The notes beneath the pieces were generated by a model, which worked only from the letters and a program-made list of their open reading frames with translations, searched no databases and was not told where the DNA came from. DNA of 64,000 nucleotides from JAFALK01 sp042701975 (lineage in GTDB: Bacteria > Pseudomonadota > Gammaproteobacteria > Burkholderiales > Burkholderiaceae_C): positions 744,001 to 808,000 of the forward strand of contig CP170561.1 of NCBI GenBank assembly GCA_042701975.1, written 5' to 3'. Shown piece by piece: positions 52,678 through 61,880 of this stretch (its first letter is position 1; each line of letters opens with the position of its first letter). The position numbers and the translations under genes were made by a program.

Positions 52678-53559
52678 TCAGGCCAGCTTGGGCGTCGTCA
52701 CGCTTTCGACCGTGGCTTCCACCGTGGCCGCCACCTTGGCGGTGACTTCCTTGCGGAAGCGGTTGAGTTCCTGCACCGAGGCGAAGCTGCGTTCCATCAG
52801 CAGGCTCATGTTGTGCAGGATGCGCTCGACGACCTTGCTCTCCCAGACGGCATCGAACTGGATCTGCTTGTCCAGCCAGTGTTCCAGCCACTCGGGATCG
52901 GGCAGGCGGCTCTGGATGGTGTCGCGCGGGAACAGCTTGGCGTTCACGTGCAGATTGGTCGGGTGCAGGGCCTGCGCCGTACGGCGGGCCGAGGCCATCA
53001 GCACGCCGACCTTGGCGAAGGCGGCACGGGCCTCATCGCCGAACTTGCTCATGGCGCGCTTCATGTAGCGCAGGTAGGCGCCGCCATGGCGGGCTTCGTC
53101 GCGCGACAGGGTTTCGTAGATGGCCTTGATCACGGGTTCGGTGTGCCATTCGGCGGCACGGCGGTACCAGTGGTTCAGGCGGATCTCGCCGCAGAAGTGC
53201 AGCATCAGCGTTTCCAGCGCCGGAGCCGGATCGAACTCGAAACGCACCTCGTGCAGCTCGGCTTCGGTCGGGACCATGTCCGGGCGGAAGCGGCGCAGGT
53301 ATTCCATCAGCACCAGGGAATGCTTCTGCTCCTCGAAGAACCACACGCTCATGAACGCGGAGAAGTCGCTGTCGTCCTTGTTGTCGCGCAGGAACATCTC
53401 GGTGGCGGGCAGGGCCGACCATTCGGTGATGGCGTTCATCTTGATCGTGCGGGCCTGATCGTCCGAGAGCAGGCTGGCATCGAACTTGTCCCAAGGGATG
53501 TCCGTGTCCATGTTCCAGCGCACGGCTTCCAACTGCTTGAAAAGTTCGGGGTAAAGCAT
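52678..53559 (-). CDS. Ferritin-like di-iron protein (acyl-ACP desaturase-like)
   Basis: The 293-residue helical protein shows the full ferritin-like di-iron set: Glu46 in AITEWSALPATEMFL, EEQKH with Glu77 and His80, Glu125 in CGEIRLNHW, and DEARH with Glu155 and His158. The spacing resembles acyl-ACP desaturases and related O2-activating oxygenases rather than iron-storage ferritins. The C-terminal Val/Ala/Thr tail (VTAKVAATVEATVESVTTPK) is coiled or unordered. It stands alone. The substrate is unknown. Confidence 0.75.
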   Translation of the reverse strand: MLYPELFKQLEAVRWNMDTDIPWDKFDASLLSDDQARTIKMNAITEWSALPATEMFLRDNKDDSDFSAFMSVWFFEEQKHSLVLMEYLRRFRPDMVPTEAELHEVRFEFDPAPALETLMLHFCGEIRLNHWYRRAAEWHTEPVIKAIYETLSRDEARHGGAYLRYMKRAMSKFGDEARAAFAKVGVLMASARRTAQALHPTNLHVNAKLFPRDTIQSRLPDPEWLEHWLDKQIQFDAVWESKVVERILHNMSLLMERSFASVQELNRFRKEVTAKVAATVEATVESVTTPKLA

Positions 53560-54194
53560 GAGCTTCCTAGGTTTGAACCTGGGAGTTTAGTTCACGCGCC
53601 GGAAACGCCCCCAATCACCCTATGGCCAGCGGCCATTCCTCTTCGCCCCCGCAAGGTGCCAACCCCGTCACAGAGCAGCAGGGGACAAGCCGCGCAAGAC
53701 AACCAACAGACGTGCGCTGGATGGAAGAAGCGTTTGCCGCAACTCCCTGGCATGCCGCGGAGCGAGAGCTTTGGGTCGTGGACCCCCGGCTCCAGGGCTC
53801 TGCAATCTTGAAGCTGCCCTCCTCCGTCGTGGGCTTCGAGGCGTCCCGCGACGCCTTTGATCTCGCAAGCTTTGCGCCCCTTCCCAGGGCCGGGGGCTTT
53901 TTCTTTTCTGTAGCTTTGCCAACAAGAAGTGAGCTTTGATTCAGCCGCTTTCAAAATCCCTTCATGAAGCTCTGCCAAGCACTTGTCAGACCCCGCCTTC
54001 TTGAGCACACTGGATCGACCCCTTCTCAACTTCCGCTACATCCTCCGCTACCCAGAAATCCCCCTCTCTTCGTTCTTTGCCCCTGGACAGTTTGTCAGTC
54101 ACAAGTGCCCGAACGCCCCGCCTTGACGCATCACTGCTAACGGCATCGTTTGGCGCACTCCTCAGAGATTCCCGCCCTTGTGAAAGGAGGCTTT
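53560..54194. other. 635-base region without a confident gene, hairpin-rich, upstream of hpf
   Basis: I find no convincing coding sequence; short open frames here have mixed codon use. A stem AGGCGTC/GACGCCT lies at 53839-53856. GCCCC (53876-53880) and GGGGC (53893-53897) form a hairpin followed by TTTTTCTTTT on the plus strand, a terminator-like end. A structured RNA in about 53650-53905 is possible but not recognised. The hpf promoter should be in 53900-54180. In related genomes rpoN usually sits here, and it is absent. Confidence 0.4.
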
Positions 54195-54536
54195 ATGAAT
54201 CTGACCATCAGTGGCCATCACCTCGAAGTCACGCCCGCTCTGCGTGAGTACGTACTTACCAAGTTGGACCGCGTGACACGCCACTTCGATCAGGTCGTTG
54301 ATATCAACGTCCTGCTGACCGTCGAAAAGCAGAAGGAGAAGGAACGCCGCCAGCGCGCAGAAGTCACCGTGCACGTGAAGGGCCGCGACATCTTCGTCGA
54401 GCAATCTCACGAAGACCTCTACGCCGCCATCGACCAGCTCATGGACAAGCTCGATCGCCAGGTCTGCCGCCACAAGGACAAGCTGCAAGACCACCACCAC
54501 CAGTCCGCCAAGCGGCTGGAGATCCCCGCGCAATAA
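54195..54536 (+). CDS. hpf: Ribosome hibernation promoting factor (short HPF)
   Basis: The 113-residue protein begins MNLTISGHHLEVTPALREYV and has the S30AE/HPF fold, with RRQRAEVTVHVKGRDIFVEQ and HEDLYAAIDQLMDKLDRQ. It is the short form, without the long dimerisation domain, and stabilises 100S or idle ribosomes. A strong AAAGGAGG ribosome site fixes this ATG over one 15 codons upstream. It heads hpf-ptsN-hprK, but a terminator separates it from ptsN. Confidence 0.95.
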   Translation: MNLTISGHHLEVTPALREYVLTKLDRVTRHFDQVVDINVLLTVEKQKEKERRQRAEVTVHVKGRDIFVEQSHEDLYAAIDQLMDKLDRQVCRHKDKLQDHHHQSAKRLEIPAQ

Positions 54537-54571
54537 CGCGCCACTGCCCTTTACGGGGCGGAACCACCGAC

Positions 54572-54598
54572 AAGGCGGCCCTCAGGGTCGCCTTTTTG
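54572..54598 (+). terminator. Intrinsic terminator after hpf
   Basis: AAGGCGGCCC (54572-54581) and GGGTCGCCTT (54585-54594) form a ten-base-pair stem with one G-U pair and a TCA loop, followed by TTT and GTT. It should end or attenuate the hpf transcript before ptsN. Confidence 0.8.
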
Positions 54599-54724
54599 TT
54601 GCCGCAGCGCAGCAATTCACGGTGCTCGACGCACTCGGGATCGACCCGGCCGACCCAAACCGGCGCGAATTTCTATAATCCCCGATCGAATTCCAAAAAT
54701 CGGACCGGGCCCAAGGCCACCGCA

Positions 54725-55195
54725 ATGAACCGTCTCGCCGCCATCCTGCCCGCCAGCAACGTGCTGGTGAACGTGGACGCTTCCAGCAAGAAGCGAGCGT
54801 TTGAACAAGCCGGCCTGCTCTTCGAGAACAACCACTCGATCGCACGCGCCCTGGTCACCGACAACCTCTTTGCACGCGAACGCCTGGGCTCCACCGGCCT
54901 GGGCCATGGCGTGGCCATCCCGCACGGGCGCATCAAGGGGCTCAAGCAGCCGCAGGCCGCCGTGCTGCGCGTGACGGCGCCGATCGGCTTCGACGCCCCG
55001 GACGACGAGCCCGTTTCCCTGCTGATCTTCCTGCTGGTCCCCGAGGCCGCCACGCAGCGCCACCTGGAGATCCTCTCCGAGATCGCCGAGATGCTGTCCG
55101 ACCGTGAACTGCGCGAGAAGCTCAAGACCGAGCCCGATGCCGCCACGGTTCACCGGCTCATTGCCGCCTGGGAACCCCTGAAGTCGGTCGCCTGA
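54725..55195 (+). CDS. ptsN: PTS IIA-like nitrogen regulatory protein (EIIA-Ntr)
   Basis: The 156-residue protein begins MNRLAAILPASNVLVNVDAS and has the phospho-acceptor histidine in GLGHGVAIPHGRI. The EIIA fold blocks LRVTAPIGFDAPDDEPVSLL and FLLVPEAATQRHLEIL follow. It receives phosphate from NPr in the PTS-Ntr chain and controls potassium, nitrogen and carbon responses. The ATG at 54725 is chosen because homology begins there. It runs into hprK after four bases. Confidence 0.95.
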   Translation: MNRLAAILPASNVLVNVDASSKKRAFEQAGLLFENNHSIARALVTDNLFARERLGSTGLGHGVAIPHGRIKGLKQPQAAVLRVTAPIGFDAPDDEPVSLLIFLLVPEAATQRHLEILSEIAEMLSDRELREKLKTEPDAATVHRLIAAWEPLKSVA

Positions 55196-55199
55196 TCCT

Positions 55200-56162
55200 T
55201 TGAAACTAACAACTTTCAGCGCCGACCGGCTCTTCGAAGAGCACCGCGAAGCCCTCCGCTGGGAGTGGATCGCGGGCCATGCCCATCCCGAGCGCCGCTT
55301 CGATGAAGCCGCCGTCCGCGAGGCGCAGTCTGCCGCTGACCTGGTCGGTTACCTGAACTACATCCACCCCTACCGGGTGCAGATCGTCGGCCGGCGCGAA
55401 GTGGCCTACCTGAGCCAGGCCGCCGACGACATCCTGGATCGCCGTGTGGCCCGCATCGTCACGCTGGAGCCGCCGGTCATCATCGTGGCGGACAACCAGA
55501 CGCCGCCGAACAAGCTGGTGGCCATGTGCGACCGGGCCGAGATCCCGCTCTTCGTCACGCAGGAATCTGCCGGCCACGTGATCGACCTGGTGCGCCTGTA
55601 CCTGGGCCACCTCTTCGCCAACCGCACCACCCGCCACGGCGTCTTCATGGACATCCTGGGCCTGGGCGTGCTGCTGACCGGCGAGTCGGGCCTGGGCAAG
55701 AGCGAGCTGGGCCTGGAGCTGATCTCGCGCGGCCACGGCCTGGTGGCTGACGATGCGGTGGACCTCTTCCGCGTCTCGCAGACCTCCATCGAAGGCCGCT
55801 GCCCCGAGCTGCTGCTGAACCTGCTGGAAGTGCGCGGCATCGGCCTGCTGGACATCAAGGCCATCTTTGGCGAGACCGCCGTGCGCCGCAAGATGCGGCT
55901 CAAGCTGATCGTGCACCTGGTCCGCAAGGAAACCATGGAGCGCGAATTCGAGCGCCTGCCCTACGAGCCGCTGTATGAGGAAGTGCTCGGCATGGCCGTG
56001 CGCAAGGTCGTGATCGCCGTGGACGCCGGCCGCAACCTGGCCGTGCTCGTGGAAGCCGCCGTGCGCAACACCATCCTGCAGCTGCGCGGCATCGACACCT
56101 ACCGCGAGTTCGTCGAACGCCACCAGAGGGCCATCGAGGCCGGCGGGTTCGAGGAAGAGTAA
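55200..56162 (+). CDS. hprK: HPr kinase/phosphorylase
   Basis: The 320-residue enzyme starts at TTG (MKLTTFSADRLFEEHREALR). Walker A GESGLGKS is at 161-168, after the catalytic His146 region (TTRHGVF). The HPr kinase signature LLEVRGIGLLDIKAIFGETA follows. It phosphorylates and dephosphorylates Ser46 of HPr-like proteins. In betaproteobacteria it lies with ptsN and links PTS state to regulation. The near-overlap with ptsN implies translational coupling, which may explain the TTG. Confidence 0.95.
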   Translation: MKLTTFSADRLFEEHREALRWEWIAGHAHPERRFDEAAVREAQSAADLVGYLNYIHPYRVQIVGRREVAYLSQAADDILDRRVARIVTLEPPVIIVADNQTPPNKLVAMCDRAEIPLFVTQESAGHVIDLVRLYLGHLFANRTTRHGVFMDILGLGVLLTGESGLGKSELGLELISRGHGLVADDAVDLFRVSQTSIEGRCPELLLNLLEVRGIGLLDIKAIFGETAVRRKMRLKLIVHLVRKETMEREFERLPYEPLYEEVLGMAVRKVVIAVDAGRNLAVLVEAAVRNTILQLRGIDTYREFVERHQRAIEAGGFEEE

Positions 56163-56177
56163 GCAAGAGAAGAGGGA

Positions 56178-56603
56178 TCAGCCCCGGTTCGGGCAATCCT
56201 TCTTGATGCATGCGGCGTACAGCGCCAAGGAGTGCTCCTGCAGCTGAAAGCCACGCTCCTCCGCGATGGCGTGCTGGCGCTCTTCGATGGCCGGATCGAA
56301 GAACTCCTCGACCTTGCCGCAGGTGAGGCACACGAGGTGATCGTGGTGGTGCCCCTCGTTCAGCTCGAAGACCGCCTTGCCCGATTCGAAGTGGTTGCGC
56401 GACAGCAGCCCCGCCTGCTCGAACTGCGTGAGCACGCGGTAGACCGTGGCCAGGCCGATGTCGGCGCCTTCGACGAGCAAAGCCTTGTAAACGTCCTCGG
56501 CCGTCATGTGTCGCTGGGCCGTCTTCTGGAAGATCTCGAGGATCTTGATGCGCGGCAGCGTGGCCTTCAGGCCGCTGTTCTTGATGTCGTCGGTTCGGCT
56601 CAT
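56178..56603 (-). CDS. fur: Ferric uptake regulator Fur
   Basis: The 141-residue repressor has a winged helix (KATLPRIKILEIFQ, IGLATVYRVLTQFEQAGLL). Metal sites are GHHHDHLVCLTCGKVEEFFD and the C-terminal AACIKKDC zinc cysteines. With Fe2+ it represses iron-uptake genes. It is divergent from bamE across 130 bases, the standard Burkholderiales order. It converges with hprK. Confidence 0.96.
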   Translation of the reverse strand: MSRTDDIKNSGLKATLPRIKILEIFQKTAQRHMTAEDVYKALLVEGADIGLATVYRVLTQFEQAGLLSRNHFESGKAVFELNEGHHHDHLVCLTCGKVEEFFDPAIEERQHAIAEERGFQLQEHSLALYAACIKKDCPNRG

Positions 56604-56733
56604 GGGGCAAACGCCAATTCGGCGTGACTAAAGGCGGTGCGGGAGCGGGCGGGCGCGCCGCTAGAATGCCCCGATCATAGCCAGCCCGGCCCGTCCGGTG
56701 CGGCCCTCCCCTGACCGTGACCGAGAAGTGTCG

Positions 56734-57303
56734 ATGCGAACCCGTCTCCCCAACGTCCTGCTGCGGCCCCTGCTCGGCGCCTCCCTGATCGTTTCCCTGA
56801 GTGCTTGCTCCAGCATGCCCTCGCTGGGCAGCATCGCCTCGGTCTCCGGCGACAAGGTCATGGGCATGATCACGCCCTACCGCGTCGAGATCGTGCAAGG
56901 CAATGTGCTGACCAAGGAACAGGTCGCCCGCGTCAAGCCCGGCATGGAGCGCGAACAGGTCAAGGACCTGCTCGGCACGCCGCTGCTGAACGACATCTTC
57001 CACGCTGACCGCTGGGACTACACCTTCACCATCCGCCGCCAGGGTTCGCCCTTCGAGCAGCGCAAGGTCGTGGCCTGGTTCAAGGACGACAAGCTCGACC
57101 ACATCGACCTGCCGGACAACCTGCCGACCGAGAAGGAGTTCGTGGCCGCCATCTCGCCCAAGTTCAGCAAGGGCGAACCGCGCAAGCTGCAGCTGACCGA
57201 AGCCGAGATCAAGGCCCTGCCGATCCCGCCCAAGCCGCCCGAGACCGTGAGCGACATCCAGGCGCCGCAGCGCACGTACCCGCCGCTGGAGTCGGGGGCG
57301 TGA
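56734..57303 (+). CDS. bamE: Outer membrane assembly lipoprotein BamE (SmpA/OmlA)
   Basis: The 189-residue lipoprotein has a signal with lipobox LSACSS (Cys at about residue 26). The SmpA/OmlA domain follows: RVEIVQGNVLTKEQVARVKP, MEREQVKDLLGTPLLNDIFH and RWDYTFTIRRQG. BamE belongs to the BAM complex that inserts outer-membrane barrels. It has a proline-rich C-terminal extension (PIPPKPPETVSDIQAPQ). The ATG at 56734 gives a clean signal; an upstream one adds 12 residues. dapB starts at its stop (GTGA overlap). Confidence 0.94.
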   Translation: MRTRLPNVLLRPLLGASLIVSLSACSSMPSLGSIASVSGDKVMGMITPYRVEIVQGNVLTKEQVARVKPGMEREQVKDLLGTPLLNDIFHADRWDYTFTIRRQGSPFEQRKVVAWFKDDKLDHIDLPDNLPTEKEFVAAISPKFSKGEPRKLQLTEAEIKALPIPPKPPETVSDIQAPQRTYPPLESGA

Positions 57304-58106
57304 TTCGCGTCGCCATTACCGGTGCGTCCGGCCGCATGGGCCGCATGCTGATCGAAGCGGTGATGGGGACGGATGACTGCCAGCTCTCCGGCGCGCTCGA
57401 CCAGGCCACCAGCCCCATGCTGGGCCAGGACGCCGCCGCCTTCCTCGGCCAGACCAGCGGCGTCAAGATCACCGCCGATCTGCGCCAAGGCCTGAGCGGC
57501 GCCGACGTGCTGATCGACTTCACCCGCCCCGAAGGCACGCTGGCCCACCTGGCCGTGTGTCGCGAACTGGGCGTGAAAGCCGTGATCGGCACCACCGGCT
57601 TCTCGCCCGAAGAGAAGGCGCAGATTGGCGAACACGCCCGCCACATCGGCATCATGATGGCGCCCAACATGAGCGTGGGCGTGAACGTCGTGCTGCGCTT
57701 GCTCGAGCAGGCCGCCCGCGCCCTGAACAAGGGCTACGACATCGAGATCATCGAGGCCCACCACCGCCACAAGGTCGATGCCCCGAGCGGCACCGCCCTG
57801 CAGATGGGCGAAGTGGTGGCCCAGGCGGTCGGCCGCGACTTGAAAGAATGCGCCGTCTACGGCCGCGAAGGCGTGACCGGCGCGCGTGACCCCTCGACCA
57901 TTGGCTTTGCCACCGTGCGCGGCGGCGACATCATCGGCGACCACACCGTGCTGTTCGCCGGCATTGGCGAGCGCATCGAGATCAGCCACAAGAGCAGCAG
58001 CCGCGCCACCTACGCGCAGGGCTCCCTGCGTGCCACGCGCTTCCTTGCCGCGCATGGTGCCGGTCTCTACGACATGAATGACGTGCTCGGCCTGAGCAAG
58101 GCATGA
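57300..58106 (+). CDS. dapB: 4-hydroxy-tetrahydrodipicolinate reductase
   Basis: The 268-residue enzyme starts at GTG overlapping bamE. NAD(P)-binding GASGRMGRMLIE is at 8-19; VIGTTGFSPEEK, and the catalytic IIEAHHRHKVDAPSGTAL block (about residues 150-168) follow. It reduces the DapA product in lysine and diaminopimelate synthesis. It is translationally coupled to bamE and precedes the Exb/Tol pair. Confidence 0.96.
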   Translation: MIRVAITGASGRMGRMLIEAVMGTDDCQLSGALDQATSPMLGQDAAAFLGQTSGVKITADLRQGLSGADVLIDFTRPEGTLAHLAVCRELGVKAVIGTTGFSPEEKAQIGEHARHIGIMMAPNMSVGVNVVLRLLEQAARALNKGYDIEIIEAHHRHKVDAPSGTALQMGEVVAQAVGRDLKECAVYGREGVTGARDPSTIGFATVRGGDIIGDHTVLFAGIGERIEISHKSSSRATYAQGSLRATRFLAAHGAGLYDMNDVLGLSKA

Positions 58107-58113
58107 GCGCCGC

Positions 58114-58758
58114 ATGAGTGGATTCAGCGAGTACTGGGCGCAAGCCGACGGCATCGCCCGCGCGGTCGCCCTGCTGCTGCTGGCGATGTCGATCAGTGCC
58201 TGGGTGCTGATCCTTTGGAAGGGCTGGATCCTCGCCCGTGCCCGGCGCAGCATGGCGCGCGCCCTGCCGGCCTTCTGGGCCGCGGGCGACCTGCAAGCCG
58301 GCCGCGCCGCGCTGCAGAACTTCGATCCCGAGGAGCTGCTGCTGCCCTTGCTCGACGCCGCCATGGCCCCGCAAGGTGCCGCCACGCTGGCCGCTGCCGG
58401 CAAGCGCGAATCGCGCCTCACGCGCCTGCTGCGCGACGCCATGCACGCCGTGCTCACTCGCTTGCAATTTGGCCAGGTGCTGCTGGCCTCCATCGGCGCG
58501 GTCGCGCCCTTCGTCGGCCTGTTCGGTACGGTGTGGGGCATCTATCACGCGCTGATCAGCATCTCGGCGGGCGGCAGCATGAGCATCGAGAAGATCGCCG
58601 GCCCGGTCGGTGAGGCGCTGATCATGACCGCCGCCGGCCTGGCCGTGGCCATCCCTGCCGTGCTGGCCTACAACGTGTTCGGCAAGTTCGTGGGCGCCTG
58701 CGAGGCTGAGCTCGAAGGCTTTGCGCACGACCTGCGCGAGCTGCTGGACCACGACTGA
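58114..58758 (+). CDS. MotA/TolQ/ExbB proton channel family protein
   Basis: The 214-residue inner-membrane protein has three helices: about residues 14-33, 120-145 and 165-188. The channel block is LLASIGAVAPFVGLFGTVWGIYHALISI, and GEALIMTAAGLAVAIPAVLAYN follows. With the downstream ExbD/TolR-type protein it should energise TonB- or Tol-dependent outer-membrane functions. It sits between dapB and the partner gene with short gaps. TolQ and ExbB cannot be separated from sequence alone. Confidence 0.9.
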   Translation: MSGFSEYWAQADGIARAVALLLLAMSISAWVLILWKGWILARARRSMARALPAFWAAGDLQAGRAALQNFDPEELLLPLLDAAMAPQGAATLAAAGKRESRLTRLLRDAMHAVLTRLQFGQVLLASIGAVAPFVGLFGTVWGIYHALISISAGGSMSIEKIAGPVGEALIMTAAGLAVAIPAVLAYNVFGKFVGACEAELEGFAHDLRELLDHD

Positions 58759-58760
58759 TC

Positions 58761-59180
58761 ATGGCCTTCGGTCGCCTGGAACGACGCGACGTGCCCAGGC
58801 CCATGGGCGAAATCAACATGACGCCGCTGATCGACGTCATGCTCGTCCTGCTGGTGATCTTCATGATCGCCGCGCCGCTGATGACGTCTTCGCTGCGCCT
58901 GGATCTGCCCAAGAGCGAGGCCGCCACACCCGGCGATGCGCCGCGCGCCATCGCCATCGGCATGATGCCGGACGGCGCCCTGTACCTGGACGATGCCGTG
59001 GTCGATGCCAAGACTCTGCGCGAGCGGCTGAAGACGCTCGGCCAGGCCAATCCGCAGCTCGAAGTCCAGCTGCGGGCTGACAAGGCCGTGCCCTACGGCG
59101 ACGTGGCAAAGCTGATCGGCTGGTGCCAGGCCGCCGGCCTTTCGCGCATCGCCTTCGTTGCCGAAGCAGCGACCGAATAA
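58761..59180 (+). CDS. ExbD/TolR family protein
   Basis: The 139-residue protein has a short N-terminal cytoplasmic part (GRLERRDVPRPMGEINMTPL). One helix with a conserved Asp follows (LIDVMLVLLVIFMIAAPLM), then a periplasmic domain (LRADKAVPYGDVAKLIGWCQ). It pairs with the channel protein encoded two bases upstream to use the proton gradient. The unit lies ahead of leuS, as in other Burkholderiales. Confidence 0.92.
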   Translation: MAFGRLERRDVPRPMGEINMTPLIDVMLVLLVIFMIAAPLMTSSLRLDLPKSEAATPGDAPRAIAIGMMPDGALYLDDAVVDAKTLRERLKTLGQANPQLEVQLRADKAVPYGDVAKLIGWCQAAGLSRIAFVAEAATE

Positions 59181-59229
59181 AATCGCCGGCTCCACGCCTG
59201 AGCTGCGTCCGAGCCGTGCCTTGTCCACC

Positions 59230-61872
59230 ATGAACGAAAAATACAGCCCCAACGAGATCGAAGCCGCCGCCCACGCGCACTGGAACCAGCGCGACGCCTA
59301 CCGCGTGCGTGAGGACGAGAGCAAGCCGAAGTTCTACGCCTGCTCCATGCTGCCCTACCCCAGCGGCAAGCTGCACATGGGCCATGTGCGCAACTACACG
59401 ATCAACGACATGCTCACGCGTCAGCTGCGCATGAAGGGCTTCAACGTCCTGATGCCCATGGGCTGGGACGCCTTCGGCCTGCCGGCCGAGAACGCCGCCA
59501 TGAAGGGCAAGGTGCCACCGGCCAAATGGACCTACGAGAACATCGCCTACATGAAGGGCCAGATGAAGGCCATGGGCCTGGCCATCGACTGGTCGCGCGA
59601 GGTCGCCACCTGCCAGCCCGAGTACTACAAGTGGAACCAATGGCTGTTCCTCAAGATGCTCGAGAAGGGCATCGCCGAGCGCCGCACGCAGGTCGTCAAC
59701 TGGGACCCGGTCGACCAGACCGTGCTGGCCAACGAGCAGGTCATCGACGGGCGCGGCTGGCGCTCCGGCGCCCTCGTTGAAAAGCGCGAGATCCCCGGCT
59801 ACTACCTGAACATCACGCAGTACGCCGAGGAACTGCTCGACGCCGTCGCCAACCCCGACAGTGCGCAGTACCTCTCCGGCTGGCCCGAGCGCGTGCGCCT
59901 GATGCAGGAGAACTGGATCGGCAAGAGCGAGGGGCTGCGCTTTGCGTTCCCGCACCAGATCGCGAACGCCCAAGGTCAGCTGATCCAGGACGGCAAGCTC
60001 TACGTCTTCACGACGCGCGCCGACACCATCATGGGCGTGACCTTCTGCGCCGTGGCGCCGGAGCATCCGCTGGCCACGCACGCGGCCGAGGGCAGCGCCG
60101 AGCTGGCCGCCTTCATCGCTGAATGCAAGAGCGGCGGCACGACCGAAGCCGAACTCGCCACGCAGGAGAAGAAGGGCAAGCCCACGGGCCTGTTCGTCAC
60201 GCATCCGCTGACGGGTGCGCAAGTCGAGGTCTGGGTCGGCAACTACGTGCTCATGAGCTACGGCGACGGCGCCGTGATGGGTGTGCCGGCGCATGACGAG
60301 CGCGACTTCGAGTTCGCGAACAAGTACGGCCTGCCGATCAAGCAGGTCGTCGCCGTCGAAGGCGAGACCTACGACGACAAGCGCTGGGCCGAGTGGTACG
60401 GCGACAAGGTCAAGGGCGTGTGCATCGAGTCCGGCGTCTTGAACGGCCTGGGCTACAAGGCCGCCGTGGACAAGGTCGCCGAACTCGTCGGTGCCAAGAA
60501 CCTCGGCGCCAAGAAGACCACCTGGCGCCTGCGCGACTGGGGCGTCAGCCGCCAGCGCTACTGGGGCACGCCGATCCCCATCATCCATTGCGACGATTGC
60601 GGCACCGTGCCGGTCCCCGAGAAGGACCTGCCCGTCGTCCTGCCGGAAGACTGCATCCCCGATGGCAGCGGCAACCCGCTGAACAAGCGCGCCGACTTCC
60701 TCAACTGCGCCTGCCCCAAGTGCGGCAAGCCCGCCAAGCGCGAGACGGACACGATGGACACCTTCGTGGATTCGTCCTGGTACTTCATGCGCTATTGCGA
60801 CGCGAAGAACCCCGAGGCGATGGTGGCCGGCGGCACCGAGTACTGGATGCGCGATGGAGGCATGGACCAGTACATCGGCGGCATCGAGCATGCCATCTTG
60901 CACCTGCTCTACGCGCGCTTCTGGACCAAGGTCATGCGCGACCTGGGCCTGGTGAAGATGGACGAGCCGTTCAAGAAGTTGCTGACGCAAGGCATGGTCC
61001 TGAAGGGCGCCTTCTTCAACAAGCCGGCCGACGCCGGCAAGAACTACTTCTGGGAACACGAGGTCGAAGTCACGCGCAACGAGCACGGCGCACCGACGGG
61101 CGCCAAGCTCAAGTCGGACGGCACGCCGCTCGAGTACGAGATGACGACCATGTCCAAGTCGAAGAACAACGGCGTGGACCCGCAGGCCCTGATCAACGAG
61201 CAAGGCGCCGACACCGCGCGCCTGTTCGTGATGTTCGCCTCGCCGCCCGAGCAGACGCTGGAGTGGAACGATGCCGGCGTGGAGGGCGCGCACCGCTTCC
61301 TCAAACGCGTGTGGGGCTTCGGTGCCAAGAACGCTGAGGCGATCAGGGCCGCCGGCAAGGACTTCGCTGCGCTCGACGAGGCCGGCAAGGCGCTGCGCCG
61401 CGAGGTGCACCTGGTGCTCAAGCAGATCTCGTATGACTACGAGCGCATGCAGTACAACACCGTCGTCTCCGGCTGCATGAAGCTGCTGAACGCGCTGGAA
61501 GGCTTCAAGGGCACGAACGCTGATGCGGCGCTGCGCGAAGGCTTCTCGGTGCTGCTGCGCACGCTCTACCCGGCCTGCCCGCACGTCACGCATGCGCTGT
61601 GGGTGGAACTCGGCTTCGCGGCCGAGCTGGGCGAGCTGCTCGACACCGCCTGGCCTGAGGTCGACGAAGGCGCACTGGTGCAAGACAGCATCGAGCTGAT
61701 GCTGCAGGTCAACGGCAAGCTGCGCGGCGCGCTGAAGGTGCCCGCCGGCGCCGACAAGGCCGCCATCGAAGCCGCTGCGCTTGCCCACGAAGAGACCATC
61801 AAGTTCAGCGAAGGTCGCCCGGCGAAGAAGGTTATCGTCGTGCCCGGTCGTCTCGTCAACGTCGTCGCCTGA
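59230..61872 (+). CDS. leuS: Leucyl-tRNA synthetase
   Basis: The 880-residue class I synthetase has the HIGH-type motif PYPSGKLHMGHVRNY near residue 48 and the KMSKS motif TMSKSKNNGVDP near residue 640. The editing domain has TTRADTIMGVTFCAVAPEHP. A zinc-like CDDCGTVPVPEKDLP segment and anticodon-binding C-terminus follow. It charges the tRNA-Leu types, including the one encoded at 29687. ATG at 59230 is preferred over an in-frame upstream one within the ExbD-type gene. Confidence 0.97.
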   Translation: MNEKYSPNEIEAAAHAHWNQRDAYRVREDESKPKFYACSMLPYPSGKLHMGHVRNYTINDMLTRQLRMKGFNVLMPMGWDAFGLPAENAAMKGKVPPAKWTYENIAYMKGQMKAMGLAIDWSREVATCQPEYYKWNQWLFLKMLEKGIAERRTQVVNWDPVDQTVLANEQVIDGRGWRSGALVEKREIPGYYLNITQYAEELLDAVANPDSAQYLSGWPERVRLMQENWIGKSEGLRFAFPHQIANAQGQLIQDGKLYVFTTRADTIMGVTFCAVAPEHPLATHAAEGSAELAAFIAECKSGGTTEAELATQEKKGKPTGLFVTHPLTGAQVEVWVGNYVLMSYGDGAVMGVPAHDERDFEFANKYGLPIKQVVAVEGETYDDKRWAEWYGDKVKGVCIESGVLNGLGYKAAVDKVAELVGAKNLGAKKTTWRLRDWGVSRQRYWGTPIPIIHCDDCGTVPVPEKDLPVVLPEDCIPDGSGNPLNKRADFLNCACPKCGKPAKRETDTMDTFVDSSWYFMRYCDAKNPEAMVAGGTEYWMRDGGMDQYIGGIEHAILHLLYARFWTKVMRDLGLVKMDEPFKKLLTQGMVLKGAFFNKPADAGKNYFWEHEVEVTRNEHGAPTGAKLKSDGTPLEYEMTTMSKSKNNGVDPQALINEQGADTARLFVMFASPPEQTLEWNDAGVEGAHRFLKRVWGFGAKNAEAIRAAGKDFAALDEAGKALRREVHLVLKQISYDYERMQYNTVVSGCMKLLNALEGFKGTNADAALREGFSVLLRTLYPACPHVTHALWVELGFAAELGELLDTAWPEVDEGALVQDSIELMLQVNGKLRGALKVPAGADKAAIEAAALAHEETIKFSEGRPAKKVIVVPGRLVNVVA

Positions 61873-61880
61873 ACTGAATC

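Noticed and set aside
53622..53939. Possible 105-residue protein on the plus strand in the gap upstream of hpf
   Set aside because: Codon use is mixed, the end runs through the terminator-like hairpin and no family features are visible.
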